This document shows, piece by piece, positions 53,966 to 62,832 of a stretch of 64,000 nucleotides of DNA. Location: contig NZ_CALLVK010000024.1 of the NCBI RefSeq assembly GCF_938010525.1, positions 62,001 to 126,000 of the forward strand, written 5' to 3'. The position numbers were made by a program, and so were the translations under genes. The notes under the pieces were generated by a model. It saw only the letters and a list, made by a program, of their open reading frames with translations. It did no database searches and was not told the origin of the DNA. The stretch comes from Abiotrophia sp938010525 (GTDB lineage: Bacteria; Bacillota; Bacilli; Lactobacillales; Aerococcaceae). Numbering within the stretch: the first letter of the stretch is position 1; every line of letters starts with the position of its first letter.

Positions 53966-55246
53966 TTATTTTTCTACCGCAGAATCAACAATTAAGCTCA
54001 TTGCCTTCTTCATACGGATGTCAGCAGTTAACATATCAGTTGACACAAATTGTTTGACTTGGTCAGCAGACATGTTGTATTGAGATGCCAAGTCAGCAAC
54101 TTCAGCGTCGATTTCAGCATCCGTTACTTGAATGTCTTCAGCCTTGACAATTGCTTCTAATACTAAGTTAGTCTTAGTACGTAATTCTGCTTCTTCAGCG
54201 AATTGAGCACGTAAGCCTTCAGCGTTAGTCCCTGTAATTTGGAAGTATAAGTCTTCATTAATGCCTTGACGTTTCAAGTTGTTGGTGAAGTGAGATACTT
54301 GACGGTTGATTTCGTCTTCTACCATTACTTCTGGTAATTCAACGATTTCAGCGTTCTTAACCGCTTGACGTAAAGCTAAGTCTTCTACAACTTCCTTAGC
54401 AGCAGCTTTTTTAGACTCTTCTAATTGAACGCGGATTTTGTTTTCTAATTCAGCTAAGCTTTCAACTTCTGAATCCACGTCTTTAGCGAATTCGTCATCT
54501 AATTCAGGTAATTCTTTAGCTTTTACTTCGTGAACTGTTACTTTGAAGACAGCGTCTTGACCTTTGAGGTTTTCTGCATGGTAAGCTTCTGGGAAGGTTA
54601 CTTTCACTTCCACTTGGTCACCTGCTTTAGTCCCTACTAATTGATCTTCAAAACCTGGGATGAAGCTGTTAGAACCAAGTTCTAATGAGTGGTTTTCACC
54701 CTTACCGCCTTCAAATGCTTGGTCACCCAAGAAACCTTCGAAGTCGATGACAACCGTATCGCCTAATTCAGCTGCGCCTTCTTTAACAACGAGCTCAGCC
54801 AAACCTAAACGACGAGATTCTAATTCGTCTTTGACATCTTGATCAGATACTTGACGGTCTTGAGCTTCTACCTCTAAGCCCTTGTAGTCGCCTAATTTAA
54901 CTTCTGGTTTTAAGACAACTTCAGCTTTCAATACCCAAGGTTGACCTGCTTCGAGTTTTTCGATATCAATCTTTGGTTCAGTCACTACGTCTAATTCAGC
55001 CTCTTGGATGGCTTTAGATAAATGAACTGGTAAGAGAGCGTTTAAAGCATCTTCGTAAAGCGCTGCTTCCCCGTACACATTGTTGAAGATTTGACGTGGC
55101 ACTTTCCCCTTACGGAAGCCAGGTACTGACAAACGTTTTTGTACCTTCTTGAATGCTGTGTCTAAAGCTTTCTTCACATCTTCTACTGGAATTTCAAAGG
55201 TTAATACCCCTGTATTTGTTGCTTGTTTTTCGAATTTCGCTACCAT
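53966..55246 (-). CDS. tig: Trigger factor
   Basis: 426 residues from ATG at 55246 (GGAGGAAAG before). The N-terminal ribosome-binding domain has the signature region VPGFRKGKVPRQIF (about 36-49). The FKBP-type PPIase domain is at about 155-245 (LGDTVVIDFEGFLGD, FPEAYHAENLKGQDAVFKV), followed by the helical C-terminal chaperone arms. Ribosome-bound folding chaperone. Codon use is more biased than in neighbours, consistent with high expression. tig-clpX order is conserved. Confidence 0.97.
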   Translation of the reverse strand: MVAKFEKQATNTGVLTFEIPVEDVKKALDTAFKKVQKRLSVPGFRKGKVPRQIFNNVYGEAALYEDALNALLPVHLSKAIQEAELDVVTEPKIDIEKLEAGQPWVLKAEVVLKPEVKLGDYKGLEVEAQDRQVSDQDVKDELESRRLGLAELVVKEGAAELGDTVVIDFEGFLGDQAFEGGKGENHSLELGSNSFIPGFEDQLVGTKAGDQVEVKVTFPEAYHAENLKGQDAVFKVTVHEVKAKELPELDDEFAKDVDSEVESLAELENKIRVQLEESKKAAAKEVVEDLALRQAVKNAEIVELPEVMVEDEINRQVSHFTNNLKRQGINEDLYFQITGTNAEGLRAQFAEEAELRTKTNLVLEAIVKAEDIQVTDAEIDAEVADLASQYNMSADQVKQFVSTDMLTADIRMKKAMSLIVDSAVEK

Positions 55247-55289
55247 GTAACTTTCCTCCATAGCTTCTTGTTTATTTACACACTCCACA

Positions 55290-55318
55290 ATTTTAACTGA
55301 AAGCATCCAATTTGTAAA
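55290..55318 (-). promoter_or_regulatory. Promoter of tig
   Basis: Minus strand: TTTACA (55313-55318), 17-base spacer, TAAAAT (55290-55295). Confidence 0.75.
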
Positions 55319-55390
55319 CAGATTTACCCTATTTTTACTGACTTTTCCTCAGATTTGACTCAAGTAAGTGAGGCCACCTATTTTCTCTAG

Positions 55391-56512
55391 CTATTCCACG
55401 TAAGGAAGTAAGTAGCCATAGCCCTTACTTTCCATCTGATCCTTAGGAATGAAGGTGATGGAAGCTGAGTTAATACAATAGCGGAGGCCACCCTTGTCCT
55501 TAGGCCCATCATCAAAGACATGTCCCAAATGAGAGTTACCAGAACGTGACCGGACTTCAATCCGTCTCATGTTAAAGCTGGTGTCTTCCTTATAGCGGGC
55601 TACATCCGCTGAGATTGGCTTGGTAAAGCTAGGCCAGCCACACCCCGAGTCATACTTATCCTTAGAGGAGAAGAGTGGCTCCCCAGTAGCGACATCCACA
55701 TAGATACCTGGCTCCTTATTATCCCAATATTGGTTGGAGAAGGCCTGCTCGGTGTTATTTTCCTGGGTCACAGCGTATTGGGCAGGGCTCAATTTTTCCT
55801 TCAGTTCTTGATCACTTGGTTTGGGATAGAGGTTGGCATCAATCAAGGGATCCTGTGCCTTCTTGAGATCGATGTGGCAGTATCCGTTAGGATGTTTGGT
55901 CAAATAGTCTTGATGTTCTTCCTCAGCCTTAACATAGTTCTTAAGAGGCTCCAATTCAACCTTGAGTTCTTGGCCCAGTTCATCCGCCTTTTCCTTCATT
56001 ACTGCTTGGGCAACGGCCTTATCCTCTTGGCTTTCATAATAAATACCCGTCCGATATTGTCGGCCCTCATCATTGCCTTGCTTATTAAGAGAGAGCGGAT
56101 CTACAACCCGGAAGTAATAGAGCAAGAGTTGACGCACATCTAGTTTACTGGCATCATAGGTGATTTTAACCGTTTCGGCGTGGTCAGTCTGACCGATTAA
56201 GGTATAGTTGGTGATATCTGACGTCCCATTGGCATAGCCAGATTCCACATCTAGCACCCCGTCAATTTGCTCAAAATAAGCTTCTAGGCCCCAGAAGCAG
56301 CCACCCGCTAGATAGAGGGTTCTGAGGTTCTCGGCTTTAACTTCTTCCTTGCTTGAAGTACTAGAAGAACTAGTCGCATTTGCCGCAAGGGCGGCTTCTA
56401 CCCGGCTTTCGATATTTTGGGTGGTCAGGCCAGAATGAGAGGTCCGCCACCAGACAAGCGTAATTACCCCTAGAACCGCAATTAAGCCGGTTAATAAATA
56501 ACGTTTATCCAT
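55391..56512 (-). CDS. msrAB: Membrane-anchored methionine sulfoxide reductase MsrA-MsrB fusion
   Basis: 373 residues. An N-terminal helix (about 6-22) anchors it outside the membrane. MsrA domain (about 64-215) has GGCFWG with catalytic C72. MsrB domain (about 230-365) has GCGWPSF and RYCIN with catalytic C346; the two CxxC zinc pairs of many MsrB proteins are absent, as in streptococcal forms. It repairs both S- and R-methionine sulfoxide in exported proteins. The upstream thioredoxin-like lipoprotein and CcdA would supply electrons, like the pneumococcal CcdA1-Etrx1-MsrAB2 system. Confidence 0.95.
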   Translation of the reverse strand: MDKRYLLTGLIAVLGVITLVWWRTSHSGLTTQNIESRVEAALAANATSSSSTSSKEEVKAENLRTLYLAGGCFWGLEAYFEQIDGVLDVESGYANGTSDITNYTLIGQTDHAETVKITYDASKLDVRQLLLYYFRVVDPLSLNKQGNDEGRQYRTGIYYESQEDKAVAQAVMKEKADELGQELKVELEPLKNYVKAEEEHQDYLTKHPNGYCHIDLKKAQDPLIDANLYPKPSDQELKEKLSPAQYAVTQENNTEQAFSNQYWDNKEPGIYVDVATGEPLFSSKDKYDSGCGWPSFTKPISADVARYKEDTSFNMRRIEVRSRSGNSHLGHVFDDGPKDKGGLRYCINSASITFIPKDQMESKGYGYLLPYVE

Positions 56513-56547
56513 TATAGTTTCCTTCTTTCAGATTTTAAGAATCTTCC

Positions 56548-57129
56548 TTAGTCCATGCTAGCCAATTGGTCTAAGACACTTTGCCGATCCATATGACCTA
56601 GTTGTACCTTAACTAGTTCCCCCTTGGAATTGATAAAGGCCGAAGTTGGGTAAGCAACAACACCTAATTGCTTCATAAAGTCACCCGACTGATCCACTAA
56701 AACCGGTAGATGCGTATAATCTAAGCCGGAAAACCACTTGGTAAAATCAGCCAGGGGCTTTTCATTTCGAATTTCAGGTGCCACCATGGATAAGACGACC
56801 ACATCATTTCCTTGATTGCTTTCATCAGCTAAGGCGTCGACATCCTTGAGTCCTGCCAAGCAGATGGAACACCAGGATGCCCAGAATTTGATGTAAACTT
56901 TTTTGCCTTGTAAATCCTCTAGCTTATAAGTCTTGCCATGAATATCTTGAAAGGTCCCGCTTAAGCTTTGCCCTGCTTCTTGCTTTTGAGAAGAAGCGGT
57001 TGTTTGGGCGGTGCTAGATGCTTGCTTGGCATTGTTTGCCTCCTGTTGAGGTTGGCAGGCCGCTAAACAGCCCGAACTTAAACTAACTAATCCTAAGACT
57101 TGCCAAAATTTACGCGTAAAATGTGACAT
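56548..57129 (-). CDS. Thioredoxin-like lipoprotein (Etrx/TlpA type)
   Basis: 193 residues. Signal peptide with lipobox LAAC (lipidated C25), a Ser/Thr/Gln linker, then a TlpA-like thioredoxin fold with WCSIC (C87, C90) and a cis-Pro loop in VAYPTSAFI. The SIC dipeptide context resembles pneumococcal Etrx1. It would carry electrons from CcdA to the MsrAB protein on the outer membrane face. Lies 35 bases before msrAB and 18 after ccdA. Confidence 0.93.
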   Translation of the reverse strand: MSHFTRKFWQVLGLVSLSSGCLAACQPQQEANNAKQASSTAQTTASSQKQEAGQSLSGTFQDIHGKTYKLEDLQGKKVYIKFWASWCSICLAGLKDVDALADESNQGNDVVVLSMVAPEIRNEKPLADFTKWFSGLDYTHLPVLVDQSGDFMKQLGVVAYPTSAFINSKGELVKVQLGHMDRQSVLDQLASMD

Positions 57130-57147
57130 ATTTTTTTCCTCTTTTTC

Positions 57148-57825
57148 CTAGATTTTGTTGAACATTACTAGAATGCCGACCAGAATAATCAGGACAGCCC
57201 CGACCCGTTTGATCAGCATCATGTGCTTTTTGGCTACATTCAGCCATTTGACTAAGGATGAAGATAGAATAGCCAAGAGTAAAAATGGCACTGACAGACC
57301 CAAAGCATAGACGAAGAGCAAGCTACCACCATACCAAGCACTGGCCCCTGTGGTGGTCACTAAGGCCAAGACAGAACTCAAGACTGGCCCGACACAAGGC
57401 GTCCAACCAAAGCTAAAGCTCAGTCCCAAGAGAAAGCTTCGCGTTAATTCCCCAGCATTCTTAGCCTCCATCTGGACGGTCTTTTGGCGACTAAGCCATG
57501 GAATCTCCACTAATTCCAGCTGATAAATCCCCATCAGCACGATAATAGTCCCTAGTACAAGGCGGGTATAGTGCCCATAAACGATCTGTCCTAAGAGACT
57601 GGCCCCAAAACCTAACATGAAGAAAATCAGTGAAATGCCTGACATGAAAGCCAGAACCTTCAAAACTGGCAAGAGATAAAAACTATAGTTACCAATTTTT
57701 ACCTTCTTGTCCCCAGTTTCCCCCATAAAGGTTCCCATATACAAAGGAAACAATGGCAAAACACATGGCGATAAGAAGGACAGAATTCCCGCCCCAAAGA
57801 CTGTTAAATAATAAGATATGGACAT
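57148..57825 (-). CDS. ccdA: CcdA family thiol-disulfide transporter
   Basis: 225 residues, six membrane helices. The two redox cysteines lie in the usual positions: C21 in LSPCVLPLFP and C143 in WTPCVGPVLS. CcdA/DsbD-core proteins move electrons from cytoplasmic thioredoxin across the membrane. First gene of the ccdA-etrx-msrAB operon; AGGAGGGG precedes the ATG. Confidence 0.95.
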   Translation of the reverse strand: MSISYYLTVFGAGILSFLSPCVLPLFPLYMGTFMGETGDKKVKIGNYSFYLLPVLKVLAFMSGISLIFFMLGFGASLLGQIVYGHYTRLVLGTIIVLMGIYQLELVEIPWLSRQKTVQMEAKNAGELTRSFLLGLSFSFGWTPCVGPVLSSVLALVTTTGASAWYGGSLLFVYALGLSVPFLLLAILSSSLVKWLNVAKKHMMLIKRVGAVLIILVGILVMFNKI

Positions 57826-57855
57826 AAAACCCCTCCTGCGAATAATTACATCCTT

Positions 57856-57861
57856 ATTATA
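57856..57861 (-). promoter_or_regulatory. -10 element for the ccdA-etrx-msrAB operon
   Basis: Minus-strand TATAAT about 30 bases before the ccdA start; the -35 region is poor. The divergent gap to recU is about 195 bases and otherwise empty. Confidence 0.5.
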
Positions 57862-57996
57862 CGTCCTAATTGCTAGATTATCATTTATTTTGATTGGGAA
57901 AACTGACTTACTTAAAAATAGTGCCTATTTATGAACTTTTTGTGTAATTTCAGGGCACTTATAGCGAAATACTAGGCGGGAGGGGCTTGCTTCTAG

Positions 57997-58002
57997 TATA
58001 AT
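57997..58002 (+). promoter_or_regulatory. -10 element for recU-pbp1A
   Basis: TATAAT 21 bases before the recU start; no convincing -35 at 16-18 bases. Confidence 0.5.
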
Positions 58003-58022
58003 AAGGTGAAGGAGTGAGTGGA

Positions 58023-58664
58023 ATGGTTAAATATCCAGCTGGTTCAGCCCGGCGAAGCGCCATTAATAAGCCAGCAGGGCCAAGCCTAGATCCAGTTCAA
58101 GCTAGGGCCATGCAAGATCTCAAGGCAGCTAAAAAGCCTACCCAGTATGGTAGCCGGGGCATGTCCTTGGAAGATCGTATTAATCAATCCAACCAATACT
58201 ACCTCAGCCACAATCTGGCGGTAATCCACAAGAAACCGACGCCGATTCAAGTCGTCAAAGTGGATTTTCCGCGTCGTAGCGCTGCCCGGATTACCGAGGC
58301 CTACTATCGCCAAGCCTCGACAACAGACTACAACGGCCTCTATTTAGGTCGCTATCTGGATTTTGAAGCTAAGGAAACGACTAATAAAACTAGTTTCCCA
58401 CTGGCTAACTTACCAGACCATCAGATTGAACACATGCGACAATGCCACCAACAAGGCGGTATCGTCTTTCTCATCATTAGTTTCAAAGTGCATGACAAGG
58501 TCTATCTACTTCCCTTCCCAGCTCTCAATCAGTGGTTGGAAAGTCAGAAGCGTAAGAGCTTGCCACTCACTTACCTGGAAAGCCATGGCTACCTCTGCCA
58601 ACAAGGGGTCTTTCCTATGATTGATTATTTAGCAGCTGTGGATCTCTGGCTCCAAGCTCACTAG
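58023..58664 (+). CDS. recU: Holliday junction resolvase RecU
   Basis: 213 residues. The N-terminus MVKYPAG matches the RecU opening; SRGMSLEDRINQSN, IHKKPTPIQVVKVDFPRRSAA and the catalytic TTDYNGLYLGRYLDFEAKET with D102, D113, E115 and K117 are clear. It cleaves four-way DNA junctions in recombination and chromosome segregation. I use ATG at 58023 (GGAG 8 bases before) rather than GTG at 58014, which overlaps the Shine-Dalgarno. Paired with pbp1A as in other Firmicutes. Confidence 0.97.
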   Translation: MVKYPAGSARRSAINKPAGPSLDPVQARAMQDLKAAKKPTQYGSRGMSLEDRINQSNQYYLSHNLAVIHKKPTPIQVVKVDFPRRSAARITEAYYRQASTTDYNGLYLGRYLDFEAKETTNKTSFPLANLPDHQIEHMRQCHQQGGIVFLIISFKVHDKVYLLPFPALNQWLESQKRKSLPLTYLESHGYLCQQGVFPMIDYLAAVDLWLQAH

Positions 58665-58688
58665 TTTGACAAGAAAGGAGGGATTGAC

Positions 58689-61286
58689 TTGGTAACTGGA
58701 AGTCGTCTCGAACGCAAGAAATATCAAGCCTCCCAACAAGAATCTACGCCTCTTGATTCCTCTGAGAATCAAGGCCGACAAAAGAAGAAAGGTAAAAAAG
58801 CTGGTAAGAAACCCCGTTGGCGCCGTATCCTTAAATTCTGCCTGATTGCCTTCTTCAGCCTCTTTATTCTAGCGGTTGCCTCAGGTGCCGCCATCTTTAT
58901 CTACTACTCCTCTTCTGCCCCACAAATCACGGAAGCAGATTTGGTCGGTCAGATGCCAAGTAAAATCTATGACCAAAAAGGCAACCTAATCAAGGAGTTA
59001 GGTAATCAGAGCCGTGACCTGATGCAGGCCAATGAAATTCCTGAAAACCTAAAAAATGCCGTGATTGCAATTGAAGACGGTCGTTTCTATAGTCACAACG
59101 GGATTGACCCCATTCGGATTGCAGGTGCCTTTGTCCGCAATATCCGTAGAGGTCGAATTTCCGAAGGTGGCTCGACCATTACCCAGCAATTAGTCAAGAA
59201 CTCGGTCTTCTCGACGGACTTTAAGGACCAAACCTTAAAACGTAAGGTTCAAGAAGCCTGGCTAGCCATGCAACTAGAGCGCGAGTATACCAAGGACCAA
59301 ATACTGACCTTCTATCTCAACAAGCTCTTCTATTCTAATAATACCTACGGTGCCAAGACGGCTGCCCGCCTCTTCTTCGGCAAGGAACTCAGTCAGTTAA
59401 CAGTAGGTGAAGCGGCCCTCTTAGCAGGGATTCCACAAGCCCCGTCCTCTTACGACCCCTATTCTTTCCCAGAAGCTGCCCAAGAGCGTCGCGATACCGT
59501 CCTGAGCGTCATGTTACGACGCAAATTGATTAGTCAGGCCCAATACGACGAGGCAGTCGCCCAATCCGTCAGCTCCATGCTCAAACCCTTGGATCAAAAC
59601 ACCATGGATAATACCGATATGGTCTTAGATTCCTACTTGGATGTGGTAGCCAAGGAAGTGAAGGACAAAATGAATCTGGATATCTTCACCGACGGTGTGG
59701 AAGTCTATACTAACCTCAACTGGGATGCCCAAAAACAAGCCTATGACTTGGTTAACAATGATCCTTCCCTTTTCCCAAATGATAAGATGCAGACGGCTAT
59801 TTCCATTGTGGATGTTACCAACGGCCAGCTCCAAGCTGTCATTGGCGGTCGTAAGCAGAACGTCTACCTTGGTCTCAACCGGGCCAACACACTTAACCGC
59901 AGTGTCGGCTCAACCATGAAACCACTGGCTGACTATGGGCCTGCCTTCGAGTACCTCAACTACTCGACTGGGACCACCGTGGTCGATGAGCCTTATACCT
60001 ATAAAAATGGTGGCGAGCTCCAAAACTTTGACTTTGAATATAAGGGCAAGATGACTCTACGTGAAGCCTTAGCTGGATCGCGCAATATCCCTGCCCTCAA
60101 GATGCTGCATGCAGTAGGCATGGACAATGCCTATGCCTTCCTACAAAAACTCAACATTAACATCAGTAATAATGGCAAAAAAGAGTTAGTTGAGGCCAAT
60201 GCCATTGGTGGGGAAGTCTCCCCTATCCAGCTTTCAGCAGCCTACGCAGCTATTGCCAACTATGGTGAATACCATGCCCCTTATGCAGTACGTCGTGTCG
60301 TAACCTCTGCTGGGACCGTGCGCGACTTCGATTCACCGGGTTCTCGTGCCATGAAAGATTCTACCGCCTATATGCTGACCGATATCCTCAAAGGGGTACC
60401 AGGCGAATTCGCAGCAGCAGCCAAACTAGACGGCATCCCTAACGCAGGTAAGACCGGGACAACCAACTATACAGCTGAGCAACTTAGCCAATTAGGTCTG
60501 GATGCTAGCACCTACGCCGCACCAGATGGTTGGTTTGCTGGTTTCACTACCAAGTATGCCATGGTTACCTGGGTCGGTTACGATAACCCCTATGAAGCCG
60601 GTAATTATCTGACCCTGGAGCAAACCCGCCTTCCTCAAAAAATCTATGCCAAACTCATGACCTCGCTTATGGCTAACCAAAGCAAGGCTGACTGGACCAT
60701 GCCAAGTAGCTTGGTCAAGGCTGATATTGAGAAATATACGGAACCCTTGCTACTCCCTGGACCATACACACCACGGGAAATGATTTCCTCCGAGCTATTC
60801 ATTAAGGGGTCGGAACCTAAGGAACAATCCCTCAACTATGGCCGCCATATTGCTGCTCCTACTGGATTCGACGCTAACTACAACCAACAAACGCGTACCA
60901 TTCACGCCACTTGGGGACCATTAACTGGTTCCGGCACCTTTGAGTTATCCGTCAACGGGACAGTGGTCTACCAAGGGACAGGTACAAGCTTTGATATTCC
61001 TGCCCATGAAATCCAGGATTACGTCTTACGACTGAGAATTGTGGATGGTAACAGTAGTTCCGATACGCTAGTAATCACTGTGAGTCTCAAGTCCGAGTCT
61101 AGCTCTTCAAGTAGCCAACCAAATCCGAATGAGCAAGGAGAAAATAACCCGCAATCACCTAACAACCGGGGCAACCAACCTAACCAGCCGGGTCAACCGG
61201 GTCAGCCTAACCAACCAGGCCAGAACGGTAACCAACCAGGTAACCAAAATCAACCTGGTCAAAATGGTAACACGGGACAACCTTAG
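58689..61286 (+). CDS. pbp1A: Bifunctional penicillin-binding protein 1A
   Basis: 865 residues. Basic cytoplasmic N-terminus and one membrane helix (about 47-73). Transglycosylase domain GT51 with catalytic E129 in AIEDGRFYSH and EGGSTITQQLVKN. Transpeptidase domain with STMK (S408, K411), SRN at 464-466 and KTGT at 588-591. A fibronectin-like segment (about 715-800) precedes a tail rich in Asn, Gln, Pro and Gly. It polymerises and crosslinks peptidoglycan. The start is TTG at 58689 with a strong AAAGGAGGG 6 bases before, 24 bases after recU. Confidence 0.96.
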   Translation: MVTGSRLERKKYQASQQESTPLDSSENQGRQKKKGKKAGKKPRWRRILKFCLIAFFSLFILAVASGAAIFIYYSSSAPQITEADLVGQMPSKIYDQKGNLIKELGNQSRDLMQANEIPENLKNAVIAIEDGRFYSHNGIDPIRIAGAFVRNIRRGRISEGGSTITQQLVKNSVFSTDFKDQTLKRKVQEAWLAMQLEREYTKDQILTFYLNKLFYSNNTYGAKTAARLFFGKELSQLTVGEAALLAGIPQAPSSYDPYSFPEAAQERRDTVLSVMLRRKLISQAQYDEAVAQSVSSMLKPLDQNTMDNTDMVLDSYLDVVAKEVKDKMNLDIFTDGVEVYTNLNWDAQKQAYDLVNNDPSLFPNDKMQTAISIVDVTNGQLQAVIGGRKQNVYLGLNRANTLNRSVGSTMKPLADYGPAFEYLNYSTGTTVVDEPYTYKNGGELQNFDFEYKGKMTLREALAGSRNIPALKMLHAVGMDNAYAFLQKLNINISNNGKKELVEANAIGGEVSPIQLSAAYAAIANYGEYHAPYAVRRVVTSAGTVRDFDSPGSRAMKDSTAYMLTDILKGVPGEFAAAAKLDGIPNAGKTGTTNYTAEQLSQLGLDASTYAAPDGWFAGFTTKYAMVTWVGYDNPYEAGNYLTLEQTRLPQKIYAKLMTSLMANQSKADWTMPSSLVKADIEKYTEPLLLPGPYTPREMISSELFIKGSEPKEQSLNYGRHIAAPTGFDANYNQQTRTIHATWGPLTGSGTFELSVNGTVVYQGTGTSFDIPAHEIQDYVLRLRIVDGNSSSDTLVITVSLKSESSSSSSQPNPNEQGENNPQSPNNRGNQPNQPGQPGQPNQPGQNGNQPGNQNQPGQNGNTGQP

Positions 61287-61301
61287 CGAGAGCTTATATA
61301 A

Positions 61302-61336
61302 ATACCCCATCACCTCTTGGTGATGGGGTATTTTCT
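61302..61336. terminator. Terminator between pbp1A and the lipoprotein gene
   Basis: ATACCCCATCACC arms (61302-61314, 61319-61331) with TCTT loop and TTTCTT on plus; can serve both converging genes. Confidence 0.9.
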
Positions 61337-61342
61337 TATGAC

Positions 61343-62806
61343 TTAAGGTTTGGCTGCCTTAGCCAGTTCAGGATCTACCAAAAACTGAATCAGAGATGGG
61401 GCCTGCTGATTGAGATGGCGGAAACTATAGCGATTGACATGCGTGATAGCTGTATCTTCTGCCGTCAAACTCCATAGGTAGAAGCCTTCAAGCTCTAGAC
61501 TGGCCTTGTTGACCACATAATCCACCCCATAGACGGCATCCCCCTCGCGCTTAAGGTTAGAGATATCGATGGCGCCTGCCAATTTAGCTAGGCCATCGTA
61601 GTCATTCTCAAAGGTCAAACGATAGGTTGTCGCTGTGGCATTTGCTGGGTCATTGATTGGTTGGCCAGCTTCATCGGTTGGATTAAAGGTTTGGATCTGA
61701 TCAGAATGATCAATCAAGGACTGCACTGCTAAATAATAGAAGTCGATTGGCTCCACCCTTTCCTCTTTAAGGCTGCCATCCTCTGCCTTGCTATAGCGCT
61801 TTTGACCGAGTTGGTAGAGATAGCCTTTGATTTGCTTGTCCTGGATAGTCCCAATGGCTTGTGCCAGGACCTGACCATTTTGGCTATTGGTCAGATAAAG
61901 CAAATTACTATCTTGGTCGCCTGCTTGACGTCCTTCTGTCACTTCGTAAGTACTAATAGCCTGAGTTGGATTGGCCGCCTTAAAAGCTTCTAACCACTGG
62001 CCTTCTGCTACTTCTAAGGGACTTGCTTGTGCCTCTAAATCAGGCTTAAGGCTATCCTTAGTCACAGATTCCTCTGGGACTTTGGTGGTGCTCTTGGCTT
62101 GATAGACATGGCTGGATTCCCCATCTGTTACGGTCAGCTTAAGAGCAGCCTCAAGCATCTGACCGGTCTCACTGTCAACTAGGTAAGTCAAGTCTGCTTG
62201 ATAAGTTGCTTGAGCTGAGAAACTTTCAGGCAAATCCAGCAGGCCAACTAGGCCCTGGATCAAGTCAGGGTTGGTCACTGTCCTATTAATCCGCCATTGA
62301 CCTTCAGGTGCCTCAGAATCTAGCTTTGAGTTGTCATCTCCCTCAATTAGGAGTTTGGCCCAATAGAGGTAGCTCATGGAGTTCTTGGTATTGTCGTTTT
62401 GACTCCAGGCCGCATGAGGCGAGGCCACATAATGATGCTCCCCGTCGAAGTAAAACTCCAAGTCATAGTGGGCATCCTTGACCGTGGTCACGGTCTTAGT
62501 ACGATAGGCCTTAAGTGCACCTGCTTCATAAAATTGTTGGCTGTCAGCGGTTGATTGCCAGTCTCCTCCTTCTTGATTAAGCCAAGTGTTAACTTGAACA
62601 GCACTCAATTTCTCGTAAAATTCGTGCACCTTATTGAGGGCTTGATAACGTTGACGCGTCGCTTCATCAAGCGAAGACTGACTAGTAGCTGACTCGGGTG
62701 GACCATAGAGGGCGTCCCCACCCTGCGCAGCGTCGCGCGGCTTAGCTTGGCAGGCTGTCAAAAGACAAGCCAGACTAAGCAAGGAAATGATGGTGGATTT
62801 TTTCAT
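61343..62806 (-). CDS. Large lipoprotein of unknown function
   Basis: 487 residues. Signal peptide with lipobox LTAC (C19). After a Gly/Ser linker the protein seems to have two beta-rich halves (about 55-255 and 285-480), each with long alternating strands such as DAHYDLEFYFDGEHHYVAS and ATYQADLTYLVDSETGQML. This resembles LolA/LppX-like or DUF6612-type lipoproteins, but I do not recognise it firmly. It follows an ABC-2 permease gene by 26 bases, so it may belong to that export system. Confidence 0.8.
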   Translation of the reverse strand: MKKSTIISLLSLACLLTACQAKPRDAAQGGDALYGPPESATSQSSLDEATRQRYQALNKVHEFYEKLSAVQVNTWLNQEGGDWQSTADSQQFYEAGALKAYRTKTVTTVKDAHYDLEFYFDGEHHYVASPHAAWSQNDNTKNSMSYLYWAKLLIEGDDNSKLDSEAPEGQWRINRTVTNPDLIQGLVGLLDLPESFSAQATYQADLTYLVDSETGQMLEAALKLTVTDGESSHVYQAKSTTKVPEESVTKDSLKPDLEAQASPLEVAEGQWLEAFKAANPTQAISTYEVTEGRQAGDQDSNLLYLTNSQNGQVLAQAIGTIQDKQIKGYLYQLGQKRYSKAEDGSLKEERVEPIDFYYLAVQSLIDHSDQIQTFNPTDEAGQPINDPANATATTYRLTFENDYDGLAKLAGAIDISNLKREGDAVYGVDYVVNKASLELEGFYLWSLTAEDTAITHVNRYSFRHLNQQAPSLIQFLVDPELAKAAKP

Positions 62807-62832
62807 GTAATAATAAAACTCGCTTTCTAAAC

